Of a DNA stretch of 64,000 bases, positions 17,529 through 25,334 are shown piece after piece. How positions within the stretch are numbered: position 1 is the first letter of the stretch; each line of letters starts with the position of its first letter. The stretch spans positions 62,001 to 126,000 of the forward strand of contig NZ_LIVV01000011.1 in assembly GCF_001905825.1 (NCBI RefSeq), given 5' to 3'. The notes beneath the pieces are model-generated. The model was given only the letters and a program-made list of their open reading frames with translations, did not search any database and was not told the DNA's origin. Made by a program: the position numbers and the translations under genes. Origin of the DNA: Streptomyces sp. CB02009 (GTDB lineage: Bacteria > Actinomycetota > Actinomycetes > Streptomycetales > Streptomycetaceae).

Positions 17529-18875
17529 GTGTCCTCTGTGCGTTCTGTGTTCTCCACGTTCTCCAAGTTGTCCAGGCTCTCCGCCCTGCTCCCCGATACC
17601 GCGCCCTGGCGCGAGTCACGCGACTTCCGCCTCCTCTGGGTGCAGGGGCTCGTGACCTTCTTCAGCAGTGCGATGGCGATGATCGCCCTGCCGCTGCAGA
17701 TCAAGGAGCTGACGGGTTCGCCGCTCGCGGTCGGCGCGATGGGCGCGGTGGAGCTGGTGCCGCTGATCGTGTTCGGCCTCTACGGCGGGGCGCTCGCCGA
17801 CGCGGTCGACCGGCGGCGGGTGATCCTGTGGACCGAGGCGGGCCTCGGGCTGCTCGCGGGACTCCTGCTGGTCAACGCGCTGCTGCCGGAGCCGATGCTC
17901 TGGCCGCTGTACGTGGTCGCGGCCGGCGTCTCGGCGCTCGCGGGTCTCCAGCGTCCCGCGCTCGACTCGCTGTTCGCCCGGATCGTGCCGCACCGGCACC
18001 AGACCGCGGCCGCCGCGCTGAACTCGCTGCGCTGGCAGATCGGCGCGATCGCGGGCCCGTCGATCGCGGGTCTGGTCGTGGCGTACGCCGGTCACGCGCC
18101 CGCGTACGGGGTGACGATCGCCGGTTTCGCGGTCTCGGTCCTGATGTGCCGCCGCCTCTCCCCCGCCCCGCCGGCCCACGACGCGGAGAAGCCCTCGCTG
18201 CGGGGCATCGCGGAGGGCGCGCGGTACGCCTGGTCGCGGCCGGTGCTGCTCGGCACGTACGCGGTCGACCTCGCGGCGATGTTCTTCGCCTTCCCGAACA
18301 CGATCTTCCCGTTCCTCGCGGACGAGCTGGACGCGGACTGGTCGCTGGGCCTGATGTACGCGGCCGGCTCGGTCGGCTCGCTGGTCCTCGGACTGACCAG
18401 CGGCTGGACCGCCAAGGTGCGGCGGCACGGACTGCTCGTGGCGGGGGGTGCGGCGGGCTGGGGCCTGGCCATCGCGGCGGCCGGCTGGTTCGGGAACATC
18501 TGGCTGGTCCTGCTCTGCCTGGCCTTCGCCGGGGCCGGGGACATGCTGAGCGGGCTCGGGCGCTCGACCATCTGGAACCAGACGATCCCGGAGGAGCTGC
18601 GCGGCCGGCTGGCGGGCATCGAGGTGCTCTCGTACAGCGTCGGCCCTCAGCTGGGCCAGGTCAGGGCGGGCGCGATGGCGGGCTGGACCGGCACCCGTTC
18701 GGCCGTCTGGACGGGCGGAGTGGCCTGCGTCGCCTCGGTGGGCCTGCTCTGCCTGGCGCTGCCGAAGCTCCTCACGTACGACTCCGAGACCGACGAGGAC
18801 TCCCTGCGCCGCAAGGCCCAGCAGGAGGCCGCCCAGCGCGAGGCGGAGCGGCCGGAGGCGGCCGGGACCGTCTGA
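17529..18875 (+). CDS. MFS transporter, EntS/DHA3-like
   Basis: A 448-residue, 12-helix exporter. The start WRESRDFRLLWVQGLVTFFSSAMAMIALPLQI and motif A GGALADAVDRRRVILW place it with the MFS_3 group that includes enterobactin exporter EntS. ALNSLRWQIGAIAGPSIAGL is the antiporter-like helix 5. A charged 50-residue tail (YDSETDEDSLRRKAQQEAAQ) follows. The start is a GTG at 17529. Its nearness to iron genes makes siderophore export conceivable, but several kilobases and unrelated genes intervene and no iron box precedes it. Confidence 0.88.
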   Translation: MSSVRSVFSTFSKLSRLSALLPDTAPWRESRDFRLLWVQGLVTFFSSAMAMIALPLQIKELTGSPLAVGAMGAVELVPLIVFGLYGGALADAVDRRRVILWTEAGLGLLAGLLLVNALLPEPMLWPLYVVAAGVSALAGLQRPALDSLFARIVPHRHQTAAAALNSLRWQIGAIAGPSIAGLVVAYAGHAPAYGVTIAGFAVSVLMCRRLSPAPPAHDAEKPSLRGIAEGARYAWSRPVLLGTYAVDLAAMFFAFPNTIFPFLADELDADWSLGLMYAAGSVGSLVLGLTSGWTAKVRRHGLLVAGGAAGWGLAIAAAGWFGNIWLVLLCLAFAGAGDMLSGLGRSTIWNQTIPEELRGRLAGIEVLSYSVGPQLGQVRAGAMAGWTGTRSAVWTGGVACVASVGLLCLALPKLLTYDSETDEDSLRRKAQQEAAQREAERPEAAGTV

Positions 18876-18912
18876 GCGGTCCCGGCGTCCCCGCGGGGGT
18901 CTGCGCCCGGCG

Positions 18913-19155
18913 TCAGTCCTTCCCGCCCTCGGGCGTCCCGTCCTTCCCGGCGCCGTCGTGCCAGCGCGGGTCGGTCTCCCACTCCAGGTTCCGCTCACGG
19001 GCGGTCTCCATGGCGTGGGAGGCCTCCTCACGCGTGGCGTACGGGCCGAAGCGGTTCTTCGCCGGGCAATCGGGGCCCTCCTCGACCTTCTTGTGCTCCA
19101 GGCAGTAGTACCACTCGCCCGGTTTGCCCGCGGTGCGCTTCTTGAACAGGGCCAT
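18913..19155 (-). CDS. Conserved 80-residue cytosolic protein
   Basis: A small protein beginning [21 protein letters not shown]. The central part ends [20 protein letters not shown], which resembles the SPOR-like [10 protein letters not shown] pattern of small actinobacterial proteins. Two cysteines (CLEH, CPAK) could bind metal. A strong GGAGCC precedes the ATG. It is divergent from map, with 62 bases between the starts. No function is known to me. Confidence 0.75.
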   Translation of the reverse strand: MALFKKRTAGKPGEWYYCLEHKKVEEGPDCPAKNRFGPYATREEASHAMETARERNLEWETDPRWHDGAGKDGTPEGGKD

Positions 19156-19204
19156 CGTCGTCGGCTCCTTCCCTTGGGACCATGCTGCCCCAAGACCCGG
19201 TCGT

Positions 19205-19210
19205 TAGACT
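19205..19210 (+). promoter_or_regulatory. Putative -10 element of map, leaderless promoter
   Basis: TAGACT lies seven bases before the map ATG, with no Shine-Dalgarno between. A matching -35 is not evident at normal spacing. Confidence 0.45.
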
Positions 19211-19217
19211 CGCTGGC

Positions 19218-20075
19218 ATGTCTGGCCAGTCGCTTCTCGTCCCGGGGGAGCTCTCCCCCCATCGTTCCGTTCCGGGCTCCATCCGCCGCCCCGAGTACGT
19301 CGGGAAGCCCGCCCCGACCCCGTACACCGGGCCGGAGGTGCAGGACTCCGACACCATCGAGCGGATGCGGATCGCCGGCCGCATCGCCGCGCAGGCGATG
19401 GAGGAGGCCGCCAAGCACATCGCCCCGGGTGTCACCACCGACGAGCTCGACCGGGTCGCGCACGAGTACATGTGCGACCACGGCGCCTACCCGTCCACCC
19501 TGGGCTACCGCGGGTTCCCGAAGTCGCTGTGCGCCTCGGTCAACGAGGTCATCTGCCACGGCATCCCGGACTCCACCGTCCTGCGGGACGGCGACATCGT
19601 GAACCTCGACGTCACGGCGTACATCAACGGCGTCCACGGCGACAACAACGCCACCTACCTCTGCGGCGACGTCGACGAGGAGTCGCGGCTGCTCGTGGAG
19701 CGGACCCGGGAGTCCCTGAACCGGGCCATCAAGGCGGTGAGGCCGGGCCGTCAGATCAACATCATCGGCCGGGTCATCGAGTCGTACGCCAAGCGCTTCG
19801 GCTACGGCGTCGTCCGTGACTTCACCGGGCACGGCATCAACTCGTCCTTCCACTCCGGCCTGATCGTCCCGCACTACGACTCGCCCCACCACACCACCGA
19901 GATCAAGACCGGCATGACCTTCACCATCGAGCCGATGCTGACGCTCGGCACCCACGACTACGACATGTGGGACGACGGCTGGACGGTCGTGACCAAGGAC
20001 CGCAAGCGGACCGCGCAGTTCGAGCACACGCTCGTCGTGACGGAGACCGGGGCGGAGATCCTCACCCTGCCCTGA
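19218..20075 (+). CDS. map: Methionine aminopeptidase type I
   Basis: A 285-residue metalloprotease that removes the initiator methionine from nascent proteins. The pita-bread fold metal ligands are visible: Asp in [19 protein letters not shown] (two Asp), His in FTGHGIN, Glu in FTIEPML, and Glu in FEHTLVV. The substrate-pocket segment [20 protein letters not shown] matches type I enzymes. The roughly 40-residue N-terminal arm ([19 protein letters not shown]) carries the Pro-rich linker of actinobacterial MetAP. The ATG at 19218 is preferred to the one at 19182, since a TAGACT -10 lies between them. A perfect hairpin follows the stop. Confidence 0.95.
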   Translation: MSGQSLLVPGELSPHRSVPGSIRRPEYVGKPAPTPYTGPEVQDSDTIERMRIAGRIAAQAMEEAAKHIAPGVTTDELDRVAHEYMCDHGAYPSTLGYRGFPKSLCASVNEVICHGIPDSTVLRDGDIVNLDVTAYINGVHGDNNATYLCGDVDEESRLLVERTRESLNRAIKAVRPGRQINIIGRVIESYAKRFGYGVVRDFTGHGINSSFHSGLIVPHYDSPHHTTEIKTGMTFTIEPMLTLGTHDYDMWDDGWTVVTKDRKRTAQFEHTLVVTETGAEILTLP

Positions 20076-20092
20076 ACCGGCACGGACCCCCT

Positions 20093-20130
20093 CGAATCGG
20101 CGCGGACCCCCACGGGTTCGCGCCGATTCG
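20093..20130 (+). terminator. Hairpin terminator after map
   Basis: A perfect 12-base stem (CGAATCGGCGCG with its complement at 20119-20130) around a 14-base loop that can itself pair (ACCC/GGGT) begins 18 bases after the map stop. Confidence 0.85.
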
Positions 20131-20211
20131 CATGTGGTCCCCCTCCGGACGTTGCCCCCGGCCCGCGATTGGGTACCGTTTTTACCGACAGGACGTCGGG
20201 AACCAGTTGAC

Positions 20212-20230
20212 TTAGGTAAGCCTAAGTTGG
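20212..20230. promoter_or_regulatory. Iron box upstream of heme oxygenase
   Basis: TTAGGTAAGCCTAAGTTGG, embedded in the symmetric ACTTAGG-TAAG-CCTAAGT, matches 14 of 19 positions of the DmdR1/IdeR consensus as I remember it. It lies 46 bases before the heme oxygenase start, where a DtxR-family repressor would block transcription in high iron. Confidence 0.75.
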
Positions 20231-20275
20231 GAGGATCGGCACTGGTTCCCGTCCCATCGGTCCCGGAGGCACGCC

Positions 20276-20926
20276 TTGGACACGCCCTTCTCCACGCTCA
20301 TCCGTACGGCTTCGCACGAGCAGCACACGGAAGCGGAGACGTCGTCCTTCATGGGCGACCTCCTGGGCGGCCGCCTCGGCGTCGACGCCTACGCGCGCTA
20401 CACCGAGCAGCTCTGGTTCGTGTACCAGGCCCTGGAAGAGGGCGCGGAGGCCCTGCGCGACGACCCGGTCGCCGGGCCGTTCATACAGACCGAGCTCTTC
20501 CGCACCGCCGCCCTGGAGCAGGACCTCGCCCACCTGCGGGGCCCCGACTGGCGCGCCGGGGTCTCCCCGCTGCCCGCCACCGTCGCCTACGCCGAGCGGG
20601 TCGCCGAGTGCGCCCGTGACTGGCCCGCCGGATACGTGGCCCACCACTACACCCGCTACCTGGGCGACCTGTCGGGCGGCCAGATCATCCGCGACAAGGC
20701 GGAGCGCACCTGGGGCTTCGCGCGCAAGGGCGACGGCGTCCGGTTCTACGTCTTCGACGAGATCACGAACCCGGCCGCGTTCAAGCGCGCCTACCGCGAG
20801 CTGCTCGACGGTGTGAACGCGGACGACCTGGAGAAGCAGCGGATCGTCGACGAGTGCAAGCGCGCGTTCGCCTTCAACAGCGCGGTCTTCCACCAGCTGG
20901 GCGGGGAGTTCTCCCTCAGCGCGTGA
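20276..20926 (+). CDS. Biliverdin-producing heme oxygenase
   Basis: A 216-residue all-helical enzyme that opens heme to biliverdin, CO and Fe2+, so iron can be drawn from imported heme. The proximal-histidine helix is at the N-terminus (RTASHEQHTEAETSSFMGDL; His17 is the likely ligand by comparison with HmuO). The kinked distal helix with conserved glycines is YLGDLSGGQIIRD. The start is a TTG at 20276, chosen for the GGAGG at 20265-20269 and because conserved sequence begins at once. An iron box precedes it. With hmuTUV and the HtaA genes nearby it completes a heme-iron route from surface to cytoplasm. Confidence 0.95.
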   Translation: MDTPFSTLIRTASHEQHTEAETSSFMGDLLGGRLGVDAYARYTEQLWFVYQALEEGAEALRDDPVAGPFIQTELFRTAALEQDLAHLRGPDWRAGVSPLPATVAYAERVAECARDWPAGYVAHHYTRYLGDLSGGQIIRDKAERTWGFARKGDGVRFYVFDEITNPAAFKRAYRELLDGVNADDLEKQRIVDECKRAFAFNSAVFHQLGGEFSLSA

Positions 20927-20927
20927 C

Positions 20928-20953
20928 CCCCGGGGCCCACCGGCCCCCCGGGG
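20928..20953. terminator. Hairpin between converging heme oxygenase and PhzF genes
   Basis: CCCCGGGGCC pairs with GGCCCCCCGGGG (two-base bulge) around a four-base loop in the 40-base gap. It could stop transcription from both sides. Confidence 0.6.
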
Positions 20954-20966
20954 ACCGCCCGCGCCG

Positions 20967-21647
20967 TCAGCGCGCGAGCGGTCCCTCCAGGCGGACCCGT
21001 CCGCCGAGTTCCACGATTCCGTCAGGGCCGGGGGCAGTGAGCAGCTGCGAACCCCGGCCCTGCGTGATGTTCAGGGCCCGTCCCAGCTCTGCCGTGAGCA
21101 GCAGCGCCGCCGCGCCGGTCGCCTCGTCCTCGTCGATGCCGTCGCCGCGCCCCGGGAAGGCCCGCGCCCTGATCCGGCCCGCGGCCTCCTCCTCCCAGGC
21201 CCAGGCATAGATCCACTCGCCCGGCTCGGGCACGTCGAGCGCCTCCACCTCGGCGGCGGAACCGTACTGGCGCAGGGTCCGCGGCGGCGCCCACTCGGCG
21301 CGCGCCTCGATCCAGGTGAACTCCCCGTCGCCGCGTACCCACACCTCGCCCGCGGGCGGACAGATGACCTCCAGGTCGAGCAGCCAGGCCGCGCCGACCA
21401 GCGGGTGTCCGGCGAACGGCAGCCGCACGCCGGGCGTGTAGATGTCGACGATCCCGCGCTCCGGGTCGTCCACGAACACCGTCTCGCTGAATCCGAGTTC
21501 CTTGGCGAGCGCCTGCCGGGAGGCCTCGTCGGGGTGGGCCCTGGCGTCCCGTACGACTCCGAGGGCGTTGCCGTACCGGCCGTCGGCCGCGCAGAAGACC
21601 CGGAGGACGTCGATGTCTGAGGCGATGCTGGGCACGGTCGTGGTCAT
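20967..21647 (-). CDS. PhzF-family epimerase/isomerase-like protein
   Basis: A 226-residue protein with the diaminopimelate-epimerase fold. Landmarks are CAADGRYGNALGVV near residue 19, the active-site Glu region LAKELGFSETVFV, PFAGHPLVGAAWLL, and the C-terminal DGIDEDEATGAAALLL, matching the family GxxEDPATGSA loop. PhzF relatives isomerise small metabolites. It is shorter than PhzF itself (about 278), with a reduced middle. The ATG at 21647 is preferred over the upstream codon at 21689, because the extra residues are basic low complexity. It lies downstream of the HtaA genes, but a hairpin separates them, so co-expression is uncertain. Confidence 0.82.
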   Translation of the reverse strand: MTTTVPSIASDIDVLRVFCAADGRYGNALGVVRDARAHPDEASRQALAKELGFSETVFVDDPERGIVDIYTPGVRLPFAGHPLVGAAWLLDLEVICPPAGEVWVRGDGEFTWIEARAEWAPPRTLRQYGSAAEVEALDVPEPGEWIYAWAWEEEAAGRIRARAFPGRGDGIDEDEATGAAALLLTAELGRALNITQGRGSQLLTAPGPDGIVELGGRVRLEGPLAR

Positions 21648-21681
21648 GGCGGAAATTGAACCATTCGCCGCACGGCGGCAA

Positions 21682-21710
21682 GGCCGCACCCGGAGATGTC
21701 GGGTGCGGCC
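21682..21710 (-). terminator. Hairpin terminator after the HtaA operon
   Basis: A perfect 11-base stem (GGCCGCACCCG with its complement) around a 7-base loop lies about 32 bases beyond the HtaA stop on the minus strand and 35 bases ahead of the PhzF start. Confidence 0.75.
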
Positions 21711-21741
21711 CTGCGGGGTGCCCGCGGGGCGGGACGGCCGG

Positions 21742-23667
21742 TCAGGAGCCCGTCGCGCGACGGCGCACGGCGACGACGACGCCCGCGCCGGCCGCCACGG
21801 TCAGGGCGGAGGTGGTGAGGAGGAGGGAGGTGGAGACCCCGGCGCCGGTGGTGGCGAGGGCGCCGGAGCCGCCGCCCGTGGTGGACGAACCGCCGACGGT
21901 GCCGGAGCCGCCGGCCGTACCGGCCCCACCGGCCGTGCCGCCGCCCACGGTGCCGCCACCGCCGACGGTGCCGCCGCCCGTGGTGGACGAGCCGCTGCCG
22001 CCGGACGTGCCCGAGCCGCCGCTGTCGGACCCGCCGGCGGTTCCGGTGCCGCCGGTGGTCGGGGGCAGCGTGGCGCCGCTGTCGGACGTCAGGCTCAGGG
22101 TCAGTGCGTCCAGCTCGGTGCCGGCCGGGTAGCCGCCCTGGCCGCCGGGGGCGGTGAAGGTGGCCGAGCCGGCCTCCGTCAGCTTCGCCGGGACGTTCGC
22201 GAGGGTGACGACGTCCCCCTTCGCGGACCAGTCGGACGCCGAGAGGTCGAGCGTGGCGAACGCCACGTCGTTCTGGGTGCCCTGGGCACTGGTGACGTCG
22301 GCGGAGAGGGTGCCGGTCGTGCCGGACGCCTTGACCTTCAGGTCGCCGACGGTCCAGTCGATGCCGTGGGCGTTGCAGACGAAGGCGACCTTGCCGGAGA
22401 AGGCGGCGTCGACCTTACGGGCGTCGGCGTCGAGTTCGGCCTTCACGAAGCCGAAGTCGTAGGCGGAGCCGTTCTTCTTCGCACCCTCGGAGGCGGTGAC
22501 CGTACCGCCGCAGATCTGCCCGACGTACCGCTGCCAGCTCTCCTTGACGCCCCAGGTCAGCTTGCCGTTGACGACACCACCGGGGGCGGGGGTGGGCGCG
22601 GGGGTGGTCGGGTCCGTCGTGGGATCCGTCGTCGGGTCGGTGGTCGGGTCAGTCGTCGGGTCCGTGGTCGGATCGGTCGTCGGATCGGTCGTCGGGTCCG
22701 TCGTCGGGTCCGTCGTCGGGTCCGTCGTCGGATCGGTGGTCGGGTCGGTCGTCGGATCGGTCGTCGGACCCGTGGTCGGGTCCGTCGTGGGATCCGTCGT
22801 CGGGTCCGTCGTGGGGTCGGTTGTCGGGTCGGTGGTCGGGTCCGTCGTCGGGTCGGTGGTCGGATCGGTCGTCGGGTCCGTCGTGGGATCGGTCGTCGGA
22901 TCCGTCGTCGGCGTCGGAGTCGGGTCCGTCGTCGGATCGGTCGTCGGCGTCGGAGTCGGATCCACCGTCGGGTCCACGGTCGGCGACGGGGTCGGCGGGG
23001 TGGTCGGCGGCGGGGTCGTCGGGCGGCTGCCCGCCTTCACCGTGAGCGTGGCCGCGTCGAGCGCGTCGCCCTCCTTGTAGAAGCCCGCGAACGCCGCCGC
23101 GCCGTCCTTCGTCAGCTTCGCCGGTATGTCCTTGAACACCATCGCGCCGCCCGCGCCCTGGCCGGGACGGATGCCGGTCATGTCGAGCGCGGCGAAGGCG
23201 ATGTCCTCGCGGGTGCTGAAGGAGCCGTCCTTCTCCTTGGTGACGACGTCGGCGGTGATCTCGCCGGTCGGCGTCACCACGCCCTTCGTCGAGAGCTTGA
23301 CGTCCGAGATCAGGATGTCGAGGGCGCCCTCGTGGGCCTCGAAGTGGACGCTGCCCTTGAAGTCGGTGGCGGTGCCGTGGGTGCCCATGTCGTAGGTACC
23401 GGTGCCGTCGACGAAGGTGAAGACGCCGTTGTTCGCGGCCTGGGTGGCACCGCCGGCGACGGTGGTCTTCCCGTGGGCGAAGGGCATGGCGAGGTAGGAG
23501 CGGAAGGACTGCTTGATGCCCCAGTCCAGGGTGCCGTCGACGAGCGTCATCGGGGGCGCGCCCTCGGCCGCCGCGGGCAGCGCGAGGACGACGGCGCCCG
23601 TGCCCAGGGCGGCGGCCGTGGCGACGGCGGCGGCCAGGGTGACGGAACGGCGCAAGGGGATGGCCAT
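21742..23667 (-). CDS. Cell-wall HtaA-domain heme-binding protein with LAxTG sorting signal
   Basis: A 641-residue secreted protein. The signal peptide (residues 1-34) has an RR start and ends AAAEGA. HtaA domain 1 is at about 40-210 (TLDWGIKQSFRSYLAMPFAHG, then FVDGTGTYDM). A Thr-Thr-Asp-Pro spacer follows (about 215-360). HtaA domain 2 is at about 365-535 (KLTWGVKESWQRYVGQICGG, VAFVCNAHG). A Gly/Thr/Ser stretch leads to LATTG, a hydrophobic helix and RRRATGS: an LAxTG signal for class E sortase. HtaA domains bind heme through Tyr and His. Two cysteines in domain 2 may form a disulfide. It follows the other HtaA gene by 63 bases on the same strand. Its role is inferred as the outermost heme receiver. 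Confidence 0.92.
   Translation of the reverse strand: MAIPLRRSVTLAAAVATAAALGTGAVVLALPAAAEGAPPMTLVDGTLDWGIKQSFRSYLAMPFAHGKTTVAGGATQAANNGVFTFVDGTGTYDMGTHGTATDFKGSVHFEAHEGALDILISDVKLSTKGVVTPTGEITADVVTKEKDGSFSTREDIAFAALDMTGIRPGQGAGGAMVFKDIPAKLTKDGAAAFAGFYKEGDALDAATLTVKAGSRPTTPPPTTPPTPSPTVDPTVDPTPTPTTDPTTDPTPTPTTDPTTDPTTDPTTDPTTDPTTDPTTDPTTDPTTDPTTDPTTDPTTGPTTDPTTDPTTDPTTDPTTDPTTDPTTDPTTDPTTDPTTDPTTDPTTDPTTDPTTPAPTPAPGGVVNGKLTWGVKESWQRYVGQICGGTVTASEGAKKNGSAYDFGFVKAELDADARKVDAAFSGKVAFVCNAHGIDWTVGDLKVKASGTTGTLSADVTSAQGTQNDVAFATLDLSASDWSAKGDVVTLANVPAKLTEAGSATFTAPGGQGGYPAGTELDALTLSLTSDSGATLPPTTGGTGTAGGSDSGGSGTSGGSGSSTTGGGTVGGGGTVGGGTAGGAGTAGGSGTVGGSSTTGGGSGALATTGAGVSTSLLLTTSALTVAAGAGVVVAVRRRATGS
22605..22985. 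repeat. 12-bp-period tandem repeat coding for a Thr-Thr-Asp-Pro spacer
   Basis: About 30 near-identical 12-base units (GTCGGGTCCGTC or GTCGGATCGGTC as read on the plus strand) encode a TTDP array joining the two HtaA domains. The third-position GGTCC/GGATC variation suggests an older array kept by protein-level selection. Confidence 0.92.
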
Positions 23668-23730
23668 GACGGGGTTCTCCTAGGGACGCGGGGGCGCAAG
23701 GGGGGTGCGCGGGAAGGGAGGTGCGGGGGC

Positions 23731-25197
23731 TCAGACCGTGGGGGTGCGGCCGGTACGGCGACGGCGTACGGCACCGAGGACGGCCAGTGCGGCGACGAGC
23801 AGCACACCCGCGGCGATCGCGAGGTAGGTGCCCGTGGACGAGGAGGGGGACTCGGCGGACGCGGCGGCGGGGGCGGCGGCCGCGGAGGCGGTGGCGGCGG
23901 GGGCGGCCGGCGCCGACGGGGTGGCGGTCTGCGCGGCCTCGCTGCCGAGGTCCGGGAGGGCGGGCAGCGCGGCCTCGGCGTCGACGGTGACGGCGAGGGA
24001 CACCGGGTCCATCGCGGTCCCGGCCTTGTACATCCCGCCGAAGGCCTTGGCGCCGCCCTCGGTGAGGGTGGCGGGGGCCTCGGTGACGGCGGCGAGGCCG
24101 TTCTTCGGCGTGAAGTCCCGGGCGGCGAAGGTGACGAGGGGGACGGCCCTGTCGGTCTTCCCGGCGCTCGTGACGTCGGCGCTGAGGGTGCCGGTGCCGC
24201 CGGTGACCTTGACGGCGACCTTGCCGAGGGTGAGGTCGAGGTGGGCGCCGGTGAAGCGGACGCTGCCCGCGAAGGCGGCGTCGAGGGTGCCCTTCTTCGG
24301 GTCGTACGTGCCCTTGCCGTTGGTGAAGCGGAAGAGCGCGCCGCCGTCCTGGGCTCCGTCGGCGAGCGTCCACCTGCCCTGGGAGATGGCGCCGGTGACG
24401 TATTCGCGGAAGGTGCGGCGGACGCCCCAGTCGACCGCGGCGGCCCGGAGGGAGCCGGTGCGTGACGGCGCCTTGGAGGAACTCGCCTTGGGCGACGGGC
24501 TCGTGGAGGGCCGTGTGGTCGGGTCGGACGGCGCGGTGGTGGTCGGCGGGTTCGTCGGGGCCTGCTGCCGCGGTGTCCTGACGTCGACGCTGAGGCTGAC
24601 GGGGTCGAGCGCGGTGCCGGCCGGGTAGTAGCCGGCGAAGGCGGAGGCGCCCTGCGGGGTGAGGGTGGCGGGCACGCCGGCGAGGGAGACCGGGCTGCCT
24701 CCGCCGCGCATGTCGATGCCGCCGAGGCCGAGGGTGGCGAGCGGCACCTGCGACGAGGTGGTCACGCGGCCGCTGCCCTTGGCCTTGCTCGCCATGTCGG
24801 CGTAGAGGGTGCCGCTGCCGCCCTGGATCCGGATCCGGGGGCGGCTGATGGTGAGGTCGAGCTCGTTCGTGCCGTCCGCCTTGCGGTGGCCGGTGAAGTG
24901 GACGCCGCCGGAGAAGGCGGCTTCGAAGGCGCCGGTCGCGGGGTCGTAGGTGCCCTGCGCGGAGTGGAAGCGGAACTGGCTGCCGCCGATGGTGGCGGCT
25001 CCGCCGGTGAGGCCCCAACTGCCTTGGGCGATGGGCCCGGTGACGTAGCTCTGGAAGGAGGACTTGATGCCCCAGTCGAGTCGTCCGCCGTTCACCGTGC
25101 GGCTCTCCGCGTGGGCCGCGCCGGCCGGGACGAGGGCGGCGAGCAGGGCCGCGAACAGGGTCACGGCGAGCGCGCGGGCGGGTCTGGACAGCATCAT
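23731..25197 (-). CDS. Membrane-anchored HtaA-domain heme-binding protein
   Basis: A 488-residue secreted protein with a signal peptide (1-30, ending AAHA). HtaA domain 1 is at 33-203 (RLDWGIKSSFQSYVTGPIAQG), a Pro/Ser/Thr linker at 204-250, and HtaA domain 2 at 255-415 (VDWGVRRTFREYVTGAISQG). An Ala/Pro spacer leads to one helix (TYLAIAAGVLLVAALAVLGA) and an RRRRTGR tail. Unlike its neighbour it lacks LAxTG, so it should stay in the membrane. The ATG at 25197 is 25 bases from the iron box and divergent from hmuT. Inferred role: pass heme from the wall protein to HmuT. Confidence 0.92.
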   Translation of the reverse strand: MMLSRPARALAVTLFAALLAALVPAGAAHAESRTVNGGRLDWGIKSSFQSYVTGPIAQGSWGLTGGAATIGGSQFRFHSAQGTYDPATGAFEAAFSGGVHFTGHRKADGTNELDLTISRPRIRIQGGSGTLYADMASKAKGSGRVTTSSQVPLATLGLGGIDMRGGGSPVSLAGVPATLTPQGASAFAGYYPAGTALDPVSLSVDVRTPRQQAPTNPPTTTAPSDPTTRPSTSPSPKASSSKAPSRTGSLRAAAVDWGVRRTFREYVTGAISQGRWTLADGAQDGGALFRFTNGKGTYDPKKGTLDAAFAGSVRFTGAHLDLTLGKVAVKVTGGTGTLSADVTSAGKTDRAVPLVTFAARDFTPKNGLAAVTEAPATLTEGGAKAFGGMYKAGTAMDPVSLAVTVDAEAALPALPDLGSEAAQTATPSAPAAPAATASAAAAPAAASAESPSSSTGTYLAIAAGVLLVAALAVLGAVRRRRTGRTPTV

Positions 25198-25221
25198 GGA
25201 ACCCCTCCGAGGGCTGGCAAG

Positions 25222-25240
25222 TGAGGTAAGGCTAACCTAA
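25222..25240. promoter_or_regulatory. Iron box in the htaA/hmuT divergent promoter
   Basis: TGAGGTAAGGCTAACCTAA agrees by hand at 16 of 19 positions with the actinobacterial iron-box consensus. It lies 25 bases from the HtaA start and 95 bases from the hmuT start, so one DmdR1/IdeR site may govern both transcripts. Confidence 0.85.
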
Positions 25241-25334
25241 ACTACGTCGAGCCTCGGCTGGAATCCCCGGCGACGAACTCGTCCGACCAGAACCACGGCA
25301 GTACGAAGCGGAACGAACGACAGGACGGTGTCCG

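Noticed and set aside
20967-21647. PhzF protein as evidence for phenazine synthesis
   Set aside because: No phzB, phzD, phzE or phzG is present. PhzF-like proteins are widespread single genes.
22605-22985. The regular repeats considered as a CRISPR array
   Set aside because: The units are 12 bp and contiguous with no unique spacers, and they are in frame inside a protein.
22496-23080. An apparent Val-Val-Gly-Ser repeat protein on the plus strand
   Set aside because: It is the complement of the Thr-Thr-Asp-Pro array in the HtaA gene. Signal peptide, HtaA domains and sorting signal are all on the minus strand.
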